A DNA stretch of 42,315 bases from assembly GCA_016840945.1 (NCBI GenBank), contig JAEORJ010000103.1, positions 1-42,315 of the forward strand. The letters are read 5' to 3'. Of this stretch, positions 27,998-36,414 are shown piece by piece (the stretch's first letter is position 1; the number at the start of each line of letters is the position of its first letter). The notes under the pieces are model-generated. The model had not been told where the DNA came from, ran no database searches, and saw only the letters and a program-made list of their open reading frames with translations. Position numbers and translations under genes: made by a program. The stretch comes from Candidatus Gerdarchaeota archaeon (GTDB taxonomy: Archaea; Asgardarchaeota; Heimdallarchaeia; JABLTI01).

Positions 27998-28492
27998 CTA
28001 ATAATAAGTTATACTAATATCTTCAACATTAAGTGTGCCATCAAAAATCATTTTGTATTTTCTAGTAAGAGTATTATAATCAATAATATCATAATTATCT
28101 GGACCCAAGGCATATAACACATATAATAAAACTTCTGCTAAGTCTTTGAAATATGATCCTCTAATGGTTTTTAAGATATCATATTTTTGACCATTTGGTT
28201 TTCTTATGAATAAGAAGCTATTTGAATTAAAGGGCTTTTCATTTCTACCTTTTTCATAGCTCAATTCAATTTTATTCATATAGCGACCACATTTCGTACA
28301 AACAGGATAGAGTTTATTATCGTTACCTCGTCTATAAGCTAAACCTAATCTACATAAGGAATAAATATCGCAATGAGGGCAATAATAAGCTCCAGGCAAA
28401 TTACGTTGGCTAAAATTAGAAACTTTGATAATTCTATCATAAACCGGACAACTTACACATCTTGAGTCACAGTTTAAGTATAGTTCTTTCAT
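27998..28492 (-). CDS. Cys-rich zinc-binding protein of unknown function
   Basis: A 164-residue protein with eight Cys in its first 70 residues: Cys8, Cys12, Cys15 (CDSRCVSC), Cys38 and Cys41 (CPHC), Cys47, and Cys65 with Cys68 (CTKCGRY). This suggests two zinc sites, or less likely an iron-sulfur site because of the CxxxCxxC start. The second half (about 85-164) is a compact alpha/beta domain with no recognised motif (DILKTIRGSYFKDLAEVLLYVLYALG). No TM segment. ATG at 28492. It converges on the methyltransferase fusion with a 14-base gap and is divergent from the DNA methyltransferase. I do not recognise the family. Confidence 0.72.
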   Translation of the reverse strand: MKELYLNCDSRCVSCPVYDRIIKVSNFSQRNLPGAYYCPHCDIYSLCRLGLAYRRGNDNKLYPVCTKCGRYMNKIELSYEKGRNEKPFNSNSFLFIRKPNGQKYDILKTIRGSYFKDLAEVLLYVLYALGPDNYDIIDYNTLTRKYKMIFDGTLNVEDISITYY

Positions 28493-28607
28493 ATTTCTAA
28501 CCTTCTTCTTAGATCCCTCTAACTAAATTCTGTTCTTATATATTAATCATTAATAATATGGAGATATTTACCATACTAATTAAATTGAACTGTAATTTTA
28601 GAAAATA

Positions 28608-28630
28608 AACTTTATCAAATAGGTAAAGTT
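28608..28630. promoter_or_regulatory. 7-bp inverted repeat upstream of the DNA methyltransferase
   Basis: AACTTTA (28608-28614) and TAAAGTT (28624-28630) are exact inverted copies separated by 9 bases, in the divergent region between the Cys-rich and DNA methyltransferase genes. It is a possible operator, and chance is not excluded in such AT-rich DNA. Confidence 0.28.
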
Positions 28631-28698
28631 CGTATTATTTTATTCATAAAAAAGCGAAATTATTAAATGAAAAAAATTCTCATTATAAAACATCATTC

Positions 28699-28710
28699 TA
28701 TAATGTATAA
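28699..28710 (+). promoter_or_regulatory. TATA box of the DNA methyltransferase gene
   Basis: TATAATGTATAA ends 20 bases before the ATG at 28731 and contains two overlapping TATA-like words centred about 23-30 bases upstream, consistent with a leaderless or very short-leader transcript. Confidence 0.4.
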
Positions 28711-28730
28711 CAATACAATGTTGATTTCAA

Positions 28731-29516
28731 ATGGATTCAGGTTGGTTAAATAAAATATTCCTAATGGATTGTATCGAGGGATTAAATCAAGTATTACCAG
28801 CTGAATCTATAGATGTTATTGTAACCTCACCACCCTATAATATTGGAGTTAATTATAACAGCTATAACGATAATCGCCCTTTTAATGAATATTTAAATTG
28901 GATAGCAGAAGTTGTGAAAGGATGCTATCGTGTTTTGAAAAGCGATGGTTCGTTTTTCTTCAACATAGGTGATAAACCATCAGATGAATTACGTTCTTTA
29001 CTTGTAGCTAAAAAGATTACAAATTATTTTTCTTTACAAAATACTATTCATTGGGTAAAATCTATTGCTATACCCGAATATGATATTAATATTGGTCATT
29101 ACAAACCTGTGAATTCAAATCGTTTTTTAAATAATTGCCATGAGTATATTTTTCATGTTACAAAAGCAAATGATGTAGATCTTGATAAATTAGCTACTGG
29201 TGTACCTTATGCGGATAAAAGCAACATTGGTCGATGGAAACACGCTAAACAAGATTTAAGAGAACGAGGTAATCAATGGTTCATACCATATGAAACTGTA
29301 CAACAAAAGAAATCACACCCAGCAATGTTTCCTCTAGCATTACCAGAAATGTGTATTAAATTACATGGTTTATCAAAAGCCAATCCATTGGTTATTTTAG
29401 ATCCTTTTATGGGTGTTGGCACAACCGCTATAGCAGCTAAGAAATTAGGATGCTATTATGTTGGTTTTGAAATAGATCAAAAATATCATAAAATGGCACT
29501 AAAAAACCTAAAATAG
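28731..29516 (+). CDS. Orphan DNA methyltransferase, beta class (N4-cytosine or N6-adenine)
   Basis: Site-specific DNA methyltransferase of the N4/N6 type. The catalytic motif SPPY (33-36) comes first in [12 protein letters not shown], and the cofactor motif FMGVG (226-230) lies near the C-terminus in DPFMGVGTT, giving the beta-class order. SPPY is commonest in N4-cytosine enzymes, but the base cannot be fixed from this. The central part (about 120-200) is the target-recognition region. The length of 261 residues is usual for a minimal enzyme. No restriction endonuclease gene lies beside it, so it appears to be an orphan used in regulation, replication control or protection. A TATA box precedes its ATG. 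Confidence 0.92.
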   Translation: MDSGWLNKIFLMDCIEGLNQVLPAESIDVIVTSPPYNIGVNYNSYNDNRPFNEYLNWIAEVVKGCYRVLKSDGSFFFNIGDKPSDELRSLLVAKKITNYFSLQNTIHWVKSIAIPEYDINIGHYKPVNSNRFLNNCHEYIFHVTKANDVDLDKLATGVPYADKSNIGRWKHAKQDLRERGNQWFIPYETVQQKKSHPAMFPLALPEMCIKLHGLSKANPLVILDPFMGVGTTAIAAKKLGCYYVGFEIDQKYHKMALKNLK

Positions 29517-29567
29517 AGTATTTTAATCGTTTTTTATTCAAGTTATATATTCTTAGTATACGATATA

Positions 29568-29582
29568 GTCACATTATGTGAC
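29568..29582. promoter_or_regulatory. 15-bp dyad, candidate operator
   Basis: GTCACAT, a central T, then ATGTGAC form a perfect 7-bp inverted repeat. It is more GC-rich than its surroundings and lies in the gap after the DNA methyltransferase, upstream of the small ORF and the beta-helix gene. No T-tract follows, so an operator is more likely than a terminator. Confidence 0.42.
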
Positions 29583-29670
29583 CTCGATTAGAGTCTCAAA
29601 AAAGTGAATTTGCTTTATATATTAATTTAGATGTTAGTTAATTAACAAACAAATAAGGTTTGATGAAAAA

Positions 29671-29760
29671 ATGAATAATAAAAAAGAAAAAATCAGAAGT
29701 CAAGTAAAAAAGGAGATTGAATTAACCCGAATGAAGATGGCTCTTTATTCTGGGGTCTAA
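29671..29760 (+). CDS. Possible 29-residue basic peptide
   Basis: A short frame from ATG 29671 to TAA 29760 encodes a Lys/Glu-rich, helix-like peptide of 29 residues (ending KMALYSGV). It lies 28 bases upstream of the beta-helix gene in the same direction, so it could be a small co-transcribed protein or a leader. Its length makes chance possible, and no family is recognised. Confidence 0.3.
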   Translation: MNNKKEKIRSQVKKEIELTRMKMALYSGV

Positions 29761-29788
29761 TTTTTTTAGAAAGCATAGGTGATCAAAA

Positions 29789-30955
29789 ATGTCAATGGAA
29801 GAAATACCCCCAAATAAAACAGTTGAGTTAGATACTGTTAATACAAATTTAGAAATTGGTGATGGAGCAACTCTTGTTGCTAAAAAGGATTTAATTGTTG
29901 TCAAAGGCACAATTATTTCAAAAGGTAGTTTTGTTGTCGAAGGAAGTTTAGAAGCAATTAGTATTAGAGCTAAAAGAGGTGCTCTAGATGTTGAAGGCGA
30001 CTTGAAAGTTGCTAAATATGTGAAAATCGACAAAAGTCTAACTGTTGAAGGTAATTTCATTTGCCCTGAAGTTTCTGTTGGTGGAACACTCGACGTTCAA
30101 GGTGATATACAATCAGAAGATGTTAAAGTTGGTGGCACTGTTAAAATTGATAATAATGCTGCTGTTGAAACATTCCAAGTTGGTGGTACTTTAAAAATTG
30201 AAGGTGAAAGCAATATTGGAAAAATTTCAGTGGGCGGAACAGTTGTTCTAGGCAAATTAGGTGAAGTTGATGCAATTCATGTTGGTGGAACAGCCAAAAT
30301 ATCAGGTGGTAAATTTGGATCAATTAAAGTTGGTGGCACATTAAAATCTCAAGGATCTGTTGAAATTGGAGAAATTGATGTTGGCGGAACAGCAAAACTT
30401 GAAGGTGATGCCAAAGTAGGTTCTGTTAGTATTGGCGGTTCTTTTAGTGTAGACAATAGTTTAATTTTTGAAAAAATAAGTGTTGGTGGCACAATAAAAC
30501 TCGGTCAAGAATCAACTGGTGAATCCATTAGTGTAGGTGGTACCTTATCAGCAAATGGTAATCTAACCTCCACTGAAAAAATATCGGTAGGTGGAACTAT
30601 TGCTATTGAAGGAATTTTACATGGAAATGAAGTTGTTGCTGGAGGAGAAATCCGAACTCAGAAATTAGTTGCCAAATATGTAAAAATTGGTCGTAGAGGT
30701 ACCATTATTGGACCAGTTCAAGCTGATAAAATTGTTATTTCATCTCGAGCAACTGCTGACGATTTATATGGAGGAGAAATCATATTAGAAGAACGATCTA
30801 GAGCCAAAAACGTTTATGGTCAATCCATATATGTAGAAGAAGGTGTTAGGATTTCAGGTCAAGTAGAATATACTGATGAGCTAACTACTGAAGCAGAAGT
30901 TAATTTCTCGAGTGAACCTAAAAAAGTCAAAGGTTTACCTAGAATTGATAATTAA
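29789..30955 (+). CDS. Bactofilin-like polymer-forming beta-helix protein
   Basis: A 388-residue repeat protein that should fold as a regular beta-helix. From residue 97 the motif VGGT recurs twelve times with a spacing of 17 residues (16 and 18 once each), ending at VAGGEIRT near residue 284. Each unit reads roughly IxVGGTxKxxG. Residues 20-96 and 290-370 continue with irregular turns of the same kind (for example VEGSLEAISIRAKRG and KIVISSRATADD). It resembles bactofilins (DUF583), which polymerise into cytoskeletal filaments, but is longer than typical ones and has a more exact repeat. No signal peptide or TM segment. Filament formation is inferred. A hairpin terminator follows. Confidence 0.8.
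   Translation: MSMEEIPPNKTVELDTVNTNLEIGDGATLVAKKDLIVVKGTIISKGSFVVEGSLEAISIRAKRGALDVEGDLKVAKYVKIDKSLTVEGNFICPEVSVGGTLDVQGDIQSEDVKVGGTVKIDNNAAVETFQVGGTLKIEGESNIGKISVGGTVVLGKLGEVDAIHVGGTAKISGGKFGSIKVGGTLKSQGSVEIGEIDVGGTAKLEGDAKVGSVSIGGSFSVDNSLIFEKISVGGTIKLGQESTGESISVGGTLSANGNLTSTEKISVGGTIAIEGILHGNEVVAGGEIRTQKLVAKYVKIGRRGTIIGPVQADKIVISSRATADDLYGGEIILEERSRAKNVYGQSIYVEEGVRISGQVEYTDELTTEAEVNFSSEPKKVKGLPRIDN
30077..30689 (+). repeat. Twelve in-frame 51-bp repeats in the beta-helix gene
   Basis: The DNA behind the VGGT units forms an imperfect tandem array with a 51-base period, marked by recurring words like GTTGGTGGAAC and GTTGGTGGCAC. Codon choice varies between units, so the array is old or diversified rather than freshly amplified. 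Confidence 0.75.
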
Positions 30956-30979
30956 GAAATCTACCATTTGGTAGAATTC
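30956..30979. terminator. Hairpin terminator between convergent genes
   Basis: TCTACCA (30960-30966), loop TT and TGGTAGA (30969-30975) form a perfect stem that extends through one mismatch to GAA/TTC at 30956-30958 and 30977-30979. A T-run follows from 30980. It lies between the beta-helix gene and the GNAT gene. Confidence 0.6.
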
Positions 30980-30995
30980 TTTTTTTCACTTTTTT

Positions 30996-31424
30996 TTAAG
31001 ATTCCTCTGAGAATCGTTTTGAGTAATAAGTAATATCATTGTGATAAACATAATTATTTTTTTCAAAAAAAGTTCTGGATGCTATATTATCATCACTGAT
31101 TAAACATGCAAAAACCTCAATTCCTGCTTGAATTAGTGATTTTTCTGCTTCTTGTAATAACTTAGTTGCTATTCCTTGTCTTGCACTTTTTGGTCTTACA
31201 GCTAATCTGTTTATCCAACCTTTTCTTGAATCGTGTGATACTAAAACAACACCTACTAAATTATTATCTTCCTCAGCAATTAAAATCCAAAGATTTGGTT
31301 GCTCTAATTGTTTATTTAAATTGGATGGATCATCTCGTCCATGAGGTCTTATTGGCAATCCCGATTCTTGCCAAACTTCAATAATTTCCTCAATATCATC
31401 TTTAGTTGCTTTTCTGATGTTCAT
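30996..31424 (-). CDS. GNAT N-acetyltransferase
   Basis: A small (142-residue) acetyl-CoA-dependent acetyltransferase of the Acetyltransf_1 type. The N-terminus IRKATKDDIEEIIEVWQ is typical, strands 4-5 read LVGVVLVSHDSRKGWINRLAVRPKSARQGIATKLL with the Q/RxxGxA/G acetyl-CoA loop, and the ending NIASRTFFEKNNY matches motif B. The substrate is unknown; related small GNATs acetylate amines or protein termini. It starts 37 bases after the stop codon of the TPR-longin gene on the same strand, so the two may be co-transcribed. Confidence 0.9.
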   Translation of the reverse strand: MNIRKATKDDIEEIIEVWQESGLPIRPHGRDDPSNLNKQLEQPNLWILIAEEDNNLVGVVLVSHDSRKGWINRLAVRPKSARQGIATKLLQEAEKSLIQAGIEVFACLISDDNIASRTFFEKNNYVYHNDITYYSKRFSEES

Positions 31425-31461
31425 ACATTAACTTTTTTCTATTGAAATAAAAAAATAGTGT

Positions 31462-33606
31462 TTAGGTGATTTTCATCAATTCTAGAATATCATCAAATTT
31501 ACTTGCAAGTTTAGAATTCAATTCAACTACTTCAGCAGGAACTTCTTTTATTCTCTCAGCTACAGTGCTAGCCCAAATTCTAATCTCTGCAGTAGGCTCA
31601 GTAGCAATAATAACTACAATACCATTTGAAACAGGTTGAATTGTAATCGAAAAATTCTCATATTTTATTTCTTGTAATCGGCCCTTATTTTTTCCATCTA
31701 TAACGCTGCCTGACATATGATCAATTGCAGTTAACAATCCAGATAGAATAATTTTATTTTCTTTCAAATCATCAGTTAATTTAGTGTAAATTGGTACCCC
31801 ACTTTTAGCAATTACTAATAATCCTAATACTGTTGATTCAATTGGTTTGCGTTCCATTAGTTTAAATGATAACATTGACTTGAATTGTGGTAAAATATAT
31901 TTGAAGATATTCTCACTATTTAGCTCAAATTTTCCTTCATTTTTAGCTTCAATAATGCTTTTCTCTATAGCATTTAAGTCCTCTTTCCAGCGATCATAAT
32001 CGAATTCATTCTCAAGATTTATTGCTTGTTGAATATCACATAGTGCATTATCAATTGATCCCTTACTTGCTCGTAATAAAGCTCGAATTATCAATCCGCT
32101 TGTAAGTACTTGATTGTGCTGATTCTCAATTGCTAGCTGAATTGCAGTGTCAATAAAGTTCATCGCAGTATTTAGAGTAGATGGTTGTTCATCTAATCTA
32201 TACCGTTGTAAATGAATTGCCCCTAATTGTATGTTGTTGGATAATATTAGATCCAAATCCTTTGATGTTTGTGCCAATTCAAGTGATTTTTGAATGAAAG
32301 TAATGGCATTTGAGAAATTCTGATCAAGCATTTCTTTAAAACCAAGTAAATAATCAACTTGAGCGTTCACAGAAATAGCTTGCAAATCTTTGGCTAATTC
32401 AGTCATTTCAGAGAGATAAGTTTTTGCTTTTTCTAATTGATCTGTTCGCAAATAATAATGTATTAATTCAAATAAAATGAATGCTTTAAACAAAGAAGTC
32501 TCTTTTTTCTGTATCTCATAAGCATGTAAAAATGATTCTTCAGCCCGTGGATCACCAGTAAGATAATATATATTCCCAATTTCTGTTAAATAGAGATAAG
32601 GCCAACTACCAGTAGAATCTTTGTAAAGCTGAATAGCTTTTTCCATCATGTTTTTTGCTTCAATAATTTTCCCTTCTACAAAATAAGATTCAGAAAGATT
32701 ACCTATTGCTATTGATAATCTGTAATTATCATGATATTTTTCATATTCTGATCTTAATTGCTCAAAATAAGTAATTGATTCTTTATTATATCCAAAATAG
32801 CTTTTAGCGGCACCTTTTAGATTTAACATATCGGTATATGACATATATAATTTATACTTCTCAATATAGGGATCCAAAAAGTCAATCATTTCTTGAACAT
32901 TGGATTCTAAACCTGAATGTAGTAACCACCAAATTGCATTTGTGGCAGCATCTTGTAAAGCACGTATTTCAACAATATTTTTTGTGTTAGGCAACCTTGC
33001 CTTAACATATTTGTAAATCTCTTTAAGAACTGATGCGTCACCTAATTGACCATAAGTCCATGATTTGATGGCATTAAGGTAAGCTTTTATTTCTTTGTTG
33101 AAATCACTTCGTTTTTGTATAATCTCAATAAGCTCATCTATTTTTACTCGAGTTGCTTGATAGTTAGAAGGTGTTTCTTCAAAGTAAGCTACAAATAAAT
33201 CGATATAAGGGTGATTTATTTTCTTTAAAACATCAATATAATACTCTTGCGCTTTCATTTTAGGAATCAAATAACAACTCAAACAAGCCAATTGAAAACA
33301 GTTAGTAGCATTTACTTCTAAATTAGCTTCAATGAAATCTCTCTTTTTTATTATTTTATGTTTAGCTTTAGCTTTTTGTAGTAATTTACTGGAATCAATT
33401 TCAATTTTCATATTTTTGAGTTTAAGAAATTCTTTCCTTTCAGCTAATTGCTCTTTCAAAACCAAAAAAACTCCATGGAATAACCTATCGTTAGGATTCA
33501 ATTGAGTTTGATGAGCAACCGCAAATGATAATCTATCACGTATATCTTGAGGCAGTCGCTCAATGAAAGAATCAAAGAGCATTTGCATACTTATATTTGT
33601 AAACAT
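31462..33606 (-). CDS. TPR-repeat protein with longin/roadblock-like C-terminal domain
   Basis: A 714-residue scaffold protein. Residues about 100-570 are helical repeats of the TPR type, with clear units such as NLSESYFVEGKIIEAKNMMEKAIQLY and IQLGAIHLQRYRLDEQ. Residues 590-714 form a different alpha/beta module: LGLLVIAKSGVPIYTK, then IILSGLLTAIDHMSGS, IKYENFSITIQPV and GIVVIIATE, ending in two helices. This is the order of a longin or roadblock-like profilin-fold domain that binds small GTPases in eukaryotes. TPR proteins carrying such a domain are a feature of Asgard genomes. No TM segment. It is divergent from the M42 peptidase gene. GTPase-linked scaffolding is inferred. Confidence 0.82.
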   Translation of the reverse strand: MFTNISMQMLFDSFIERLPQDIRDRLSFAVAHQTQLNPNDRLFHGVFLVLKEQLAERKEFLKLKNMKIEIDSSKLLQKAKAKHKIIKKRDFIEANLEVNATNCFQLACLSCYLIPKMKAQEYYIDVLKKINHPYIDLFVAYFEETPSNYQATRVKIDELIEIIQKRSDFNKEIKAYLNAIKSWTYGQLGDASVLKEIYKYVKARLPNTKNIVEIRALQDAATNAIWWLLHSGLESNVQEMIDFLDPYIEKYKLYMSYTDMLNLKGAAKSYFGYNKESITYFEQLRSEYEKYHDNYRLSIAIGNLSESYFVEGKIIEAKNMMEKAIQLYKDSTGSWPYLYLTEIGNIYYLTGDPRAEESFLHAYEIQKKETSLFKAFILFELIHYYLRTDQLEKAKTYLSEMTELAKDLQAISVNAQVDYLLGFKEMLDQNFSNAITFIQKSLELAQTSKDLDLILSNNIQLGAIHLQRYRLDEQPSTLNTAMNFIDTAIQLAIENQHNQVLTSGLIIRALLRASKGSIDNALCDIQQAINLENEFDYDRWKEDLNAIEKSIIEAKNEGKFELNSENIFKYILPQFKSMLSFKLMERKPIESTVLGLLVIAKSGVPIYTKLTDDLKENKIILSGLLTAIDHMSGSVIDGKNKGRLQEIKYENFSITIQPVSNGIVVIIATEPTAEIRIWASTVAERIKEVPAEVVELNSKLASKFDDILELMKIT

Positions 33607-33715
33607 TACTGAATTTAAGATTTATTTTACATGACAAAATCGTTAATTTAGTAGTAATAAAGTTTAAAAAAAGTTGAATATTAAATGAAAATTGAAAGTA
33701 TTGATGTATTTTTAG

Positions 33716-34852
33716 GTGAATGATTTGAAATTAAACACCAAACTTTTAGAAAAATGGACAAATGCTTTTGGTCCATCAGGTTTTGAACGCGAGGTAGCAA
33801 TAATGATCAAAAATGATGTTGCTCCTTTAGCTGACGAAGTGAGTCAAGATAAGACTGGTTCACTTATTTTTAAAGTTGGCAACAAAGGTCCAAAGATTAT
33901 GCTTGCAGGACATATGGATGAAATTGGATTCATTATTTCAGGTATTAGTAATGATGGATTCTTAAAATTCAACCAGTTGGGCGGGTGGTGGGACCAGGTG
34001 CTTTTAAGTCAAAGAGTCGTGATTAAGATACGAGATGGTACAAAGATTAAAGGAATAATCTGTTCTAAACCACCACATATTTTAGCCCCTGAAGAACGCA
34101 CAAAAGTTGTCACAAAAGATGATATGTACATTGATGTTGGTTGTAAAAGTAAAAAAGAAGTAGAAGCTTTAGGAATAAAAGTTGGCGATCCAGCAATTCC
34201 TGATGCAACATTTGAAACTATCAAACGAAAGCAAATCATCAAAGACGAAGATTCTGGTAAGGAGAAAGAGAATGAGGTAATACTTGCTGTCAATAAGGCA
34301 TTTGATGACAGAATTGGTGCTTTTATAATTACAGAGGTTCTTAAAAGAATTAAAGATGAAAAGCTTAACCATCCGAATCAAATCTATGGTGTAGCTACAG
34401 TACAAGAGGAAGTTGGTCTTAGAGGAGCTAGAACTGCAGCTCAAATGATTCAACCAGATATTGGTATTGCTTTAGAAGTTGATATTTCTGGTGATGTTCC
34501 TGGTGTAAGCCGAGAAAAAGTATTATCTGAAATGTCTAAAGGACCTTCAATTCTCGCAGCGGATGGCTCGATGTTACCAAACCCACAATTCAAGCATTTT
34601 GTCATGGATGTAGCAAAAGAAATGGGTATTGATCTACAAACATCAATTCTCTTTGGTGGTGGAACAGATGCAGGAATCATCCATCAAACAGGAGCAGGTT
34701 GTCCCAGTATTGTTTTAGGTATACCAACGAGACATATTCATTCTCATTATGGTATTCTTGACTTAGCTGATGTTGAGAAATGTATCATTTTAATCGTTGA
34801 AGTAATTAAACGATTAGATCAAAAAACCATTGATTCATTTACTGTAATATAG
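33716..34852 (+). CDS. M42-family metallo-aminopeptidase
   Basis: A dinuclear metal aminopeptidase of the M42 (TET/glutamyl aminopeptidase) family that trims peptides in the cytoplasm as large tetrahedral assemblies. Metal ligands and catalytic residues are in place: His66 and Asp68 (AGHMDEIG), Asp198 (FDDRIGAF), Glu231-Glu232 (VQEEVGLRG), Glu254 (ALEVDI) and His342 (RHIHSHYG). The PDZ-like insert (about 75-185) is present. Length is normal. GTG start at 33716 gives the typical N-terminus with GPSGFE. A hairpin terminator separates it from the MFS gene. Substrate preference is not readable. Confidence 0.94.
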   Translation: MNDLKLNTKLLEKWTNAFGPSGFEREVAIMIKNDVAPLADEVSQDKTGSLIFKVGNKGPKIMLAGHMDEIGFIISGISNDGFLKFNQLGGWWDQVLLSQRVVIKIRDGTKIKGIICSKPPHILAPEERTKVVTKDDMYIDVGCKSKKEVEALGIKVGDPAIPDATFETIKRKQIIKDEDSGKEKENEVILAVNKAFDDRIGAFIITEVLKRIKDEKLNHPNQIYGVATVQEEVGLRGARTAAQMIQPDIGIALEVDISGDVPGVSREKVLSEMSKGPSILAADGSMLPNPQFKHFVMDVAKEMGIDLQTSILFGGGTDAGIIHQTGAGCPSIVLGIPTRHIHSHYGILDLADVEKCIILIVEVIKRLDQKTIDSFTVI

Positions 34853-34859
34853 AAACTAT

Positions 34860-34880
34860 TCAGATGATTTTTTCATCTGA
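34860..34880 (+). terminator. Hairpin plus T-tract terminator after the M42 gene
   Basis: TCAGATGA (34860-34867), loop of five T, then TCATCTGA (34873-34880) form a perfect 8-bp stem. TATTCTTTTTTT follows. It starts 7 bases after the stop and separates two genes in the same direction. Confidence 0.6.
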
Positions 34881-34940
34881 TATTCTTTTTTTATTAAACT
34901 AAACCGAAATATTAAAATTACGTTGAATGTTTTTAGACCT

Positions 34941-36341
34941 ATGACCGATGACCCAAAACCTCCTAAAAAAGAAAACTTTTATTCGAGATTAAAAGGTAGT
35001 GGGACTCATGAAGGTATTTTAATTAATATTCTAATAGTGAATTTCTTTTTCAGGATTTTTGCTGAAGGGTTTCGAGTATTATTAGTACCCTTTGCTGAAG
35101 ATGTTATGGAATGGTCTGATACTGAATATGGGCTCATTTTATCTATTGGAGGATATGCCGCAATGGGTATAGTGTTCCTTCTTGGCATTATAGTTGATAT
35201 TCAATTCAAAAGAACAACTATGATTATAGGTGTTATTTTGACTATTATTTCAGCGGTTGTTTTTACCAGAATGTCAATATTTGCTTTATCAATTCTTTTT
35301 TACTCACTTTATGCAATTGGTCAACAATTAATGATGATTTCAACAAATACTTTCATTGCTAATGAAACGAAACGAGGAGAACATAGAACATTTGGTTTTA
35401 CTGGCAATCAAGCATCTCGAGGAATAGCTAATTCTTTAGCACCAATAATCTCAATGTATCTTTTACAAATTCCAAGGATAGATTTCGATTGGGCTTTTAC
35501 GATAATGGGTAGCTTTGCTCTTGTTTCATTGATCTTAATTTTTGTCTTAAAATTAGTTGTTGAAGAATCACCAAAAGCAGAAATAGAGTATGCTGAAAAA
35601 TTATCAGCTGATAGTGAAGATGAGTTTACGAAATTTTCTGATTCAAAGAAAGAGAAAAGAAGGATATTAGGAGTTCAAGCAAGTTTTGGCTTTGGAAGAA
35701 TGCTCATGGGTTTTACTAGTGGTGTTGCTATACCTTTTGTTGGTTGGTATATTTATAGAGAATTCATTTCTGGTAAGTATACTAATGCCGAGGAAATTTG
35801 GGGTTGGTTGAATTGTTTACATTGGGTGGTTTTAACAATTGGGTATCTATTTTTGGGTTACTTTGCAGAAAAAATCGGAAAAGAAATCATTGTTGTTGTA
35901 TTTTGGACTTTAGTTATACCAGCAGCTGTTGGTATAATGCTAGCTAAAACTATTCTTGTTGCTAGTGCATTTTATATTATTCGTTCATTTTTCGCTATGA
36001 CACCAGGTGCTGCTTGGAATAGTTTTCTGTTTGAATGGATACCACCTAAACATAGAGGGAAGACTTTAGGGTTATTACAAACAGGGCAGCGAGGTGCGAG
36101 AGCTACTGGCACCTTACTTGGTGGAATAGCTTTTGCTTCTCTTGGTCCGACACTTTTTCCAATAGCTATGATTGCTTATCCAATAGCAGGTTTATTACCA
36201 CTTGTACAAAGTAAAATTGTTAAAAGAAAAATGGCTAAAGAAACACAAGTCACTATTGGAGAAATAAAGGATGATCAATCAATACCACTATTTGATGATG
36301 ATTATGAAACATCAATAGATACAGATTTGAAAGTCAAATAA
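34941..36341 (+). CDS. Major facilitator superfamily transporter
   Basis: A polytopic membrane transporter with about twelve TM helices in two halves joined by a charged cytoplasmic loop (about residues 215-250, EEKLSADSEDEFTKFSDSKKEKR-like). The loop after TM2 carries IVDIQFKRTTMIIG, the MFS motif A position (usually GxxxDRxGRR), and the second half has YFAEKIGKEIIVV at the equivalent site. EWIPPKHRGKTLGLLQTGQRG near the end is typical of MFS loops. The substrate is unknown. The frame opens at TTG 34923, and the ATG at 34941 is preferred. It is followed by the FKBP gene. Confidence 0.88.
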   Translation: MTDDPKPPKKENFYSRLKGSGTHEGILINILIVNFFFRIFAEGFRVLLVPFAEDVMEWSDTEYGLILSIGGYAAMGIVFLLGIIVDIQFKRTTMIIGVILTIISAVVFTRMSIFALSILFYSLYAIGQQLMMISTNTFIANETKRGEHRTFGFTGNQASRGIANSLAPIISMYLLQIPRIDFDWAFTIMGSFALVSLILIFVLKLVVEESPKAEIEYAEKLSADSEDEFTKFSDSKKEKRRILGVQASFGFGRMLMGFTSGVAIPFVGWYIYREFISGKYTNAEEIWGWLNCLHWVVLTIGYLFLGYFAEKIGKEIIVVVFWTLVIPAAVGIMLAKTILVASAFYIIRSFFAMTPGAAWNSFLFEWIPPKHRGKTLGLLQTGQRGARATGTLLGGIAFASLGPTLFPIAMIAYPIAGLLPLVQSKIVKRKMAKETQVTIGEIKDDQSIPLFDDDYETSIDTDLKVK

Positions 36342-36414
36342 ATAAACAAATTTCTAAGATGACCAATAAAATTAAATTAATCATTAGGTGTTTTTTAGAA
36401 CAGAGTTGTTCAAC

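Noticed and set aside
29671..29760. The 29-residue frame as a confident gene
   Set aside because: Too short to exclude chance; kept only as a low-confidence feature because of its position.
30077..30689. The 51-bp periodic array as a CRISPR or satellite
   Set aside because: The period keeps one reading frame and encodes a regular VGGT beta-helix; there are no unique spacers.
34009..34680. Three minus-strand frames inside the M42 peptidase gene
   Set aside because: They are antisense to a well-supported enzyme with intact catalytic residues and show no family features.
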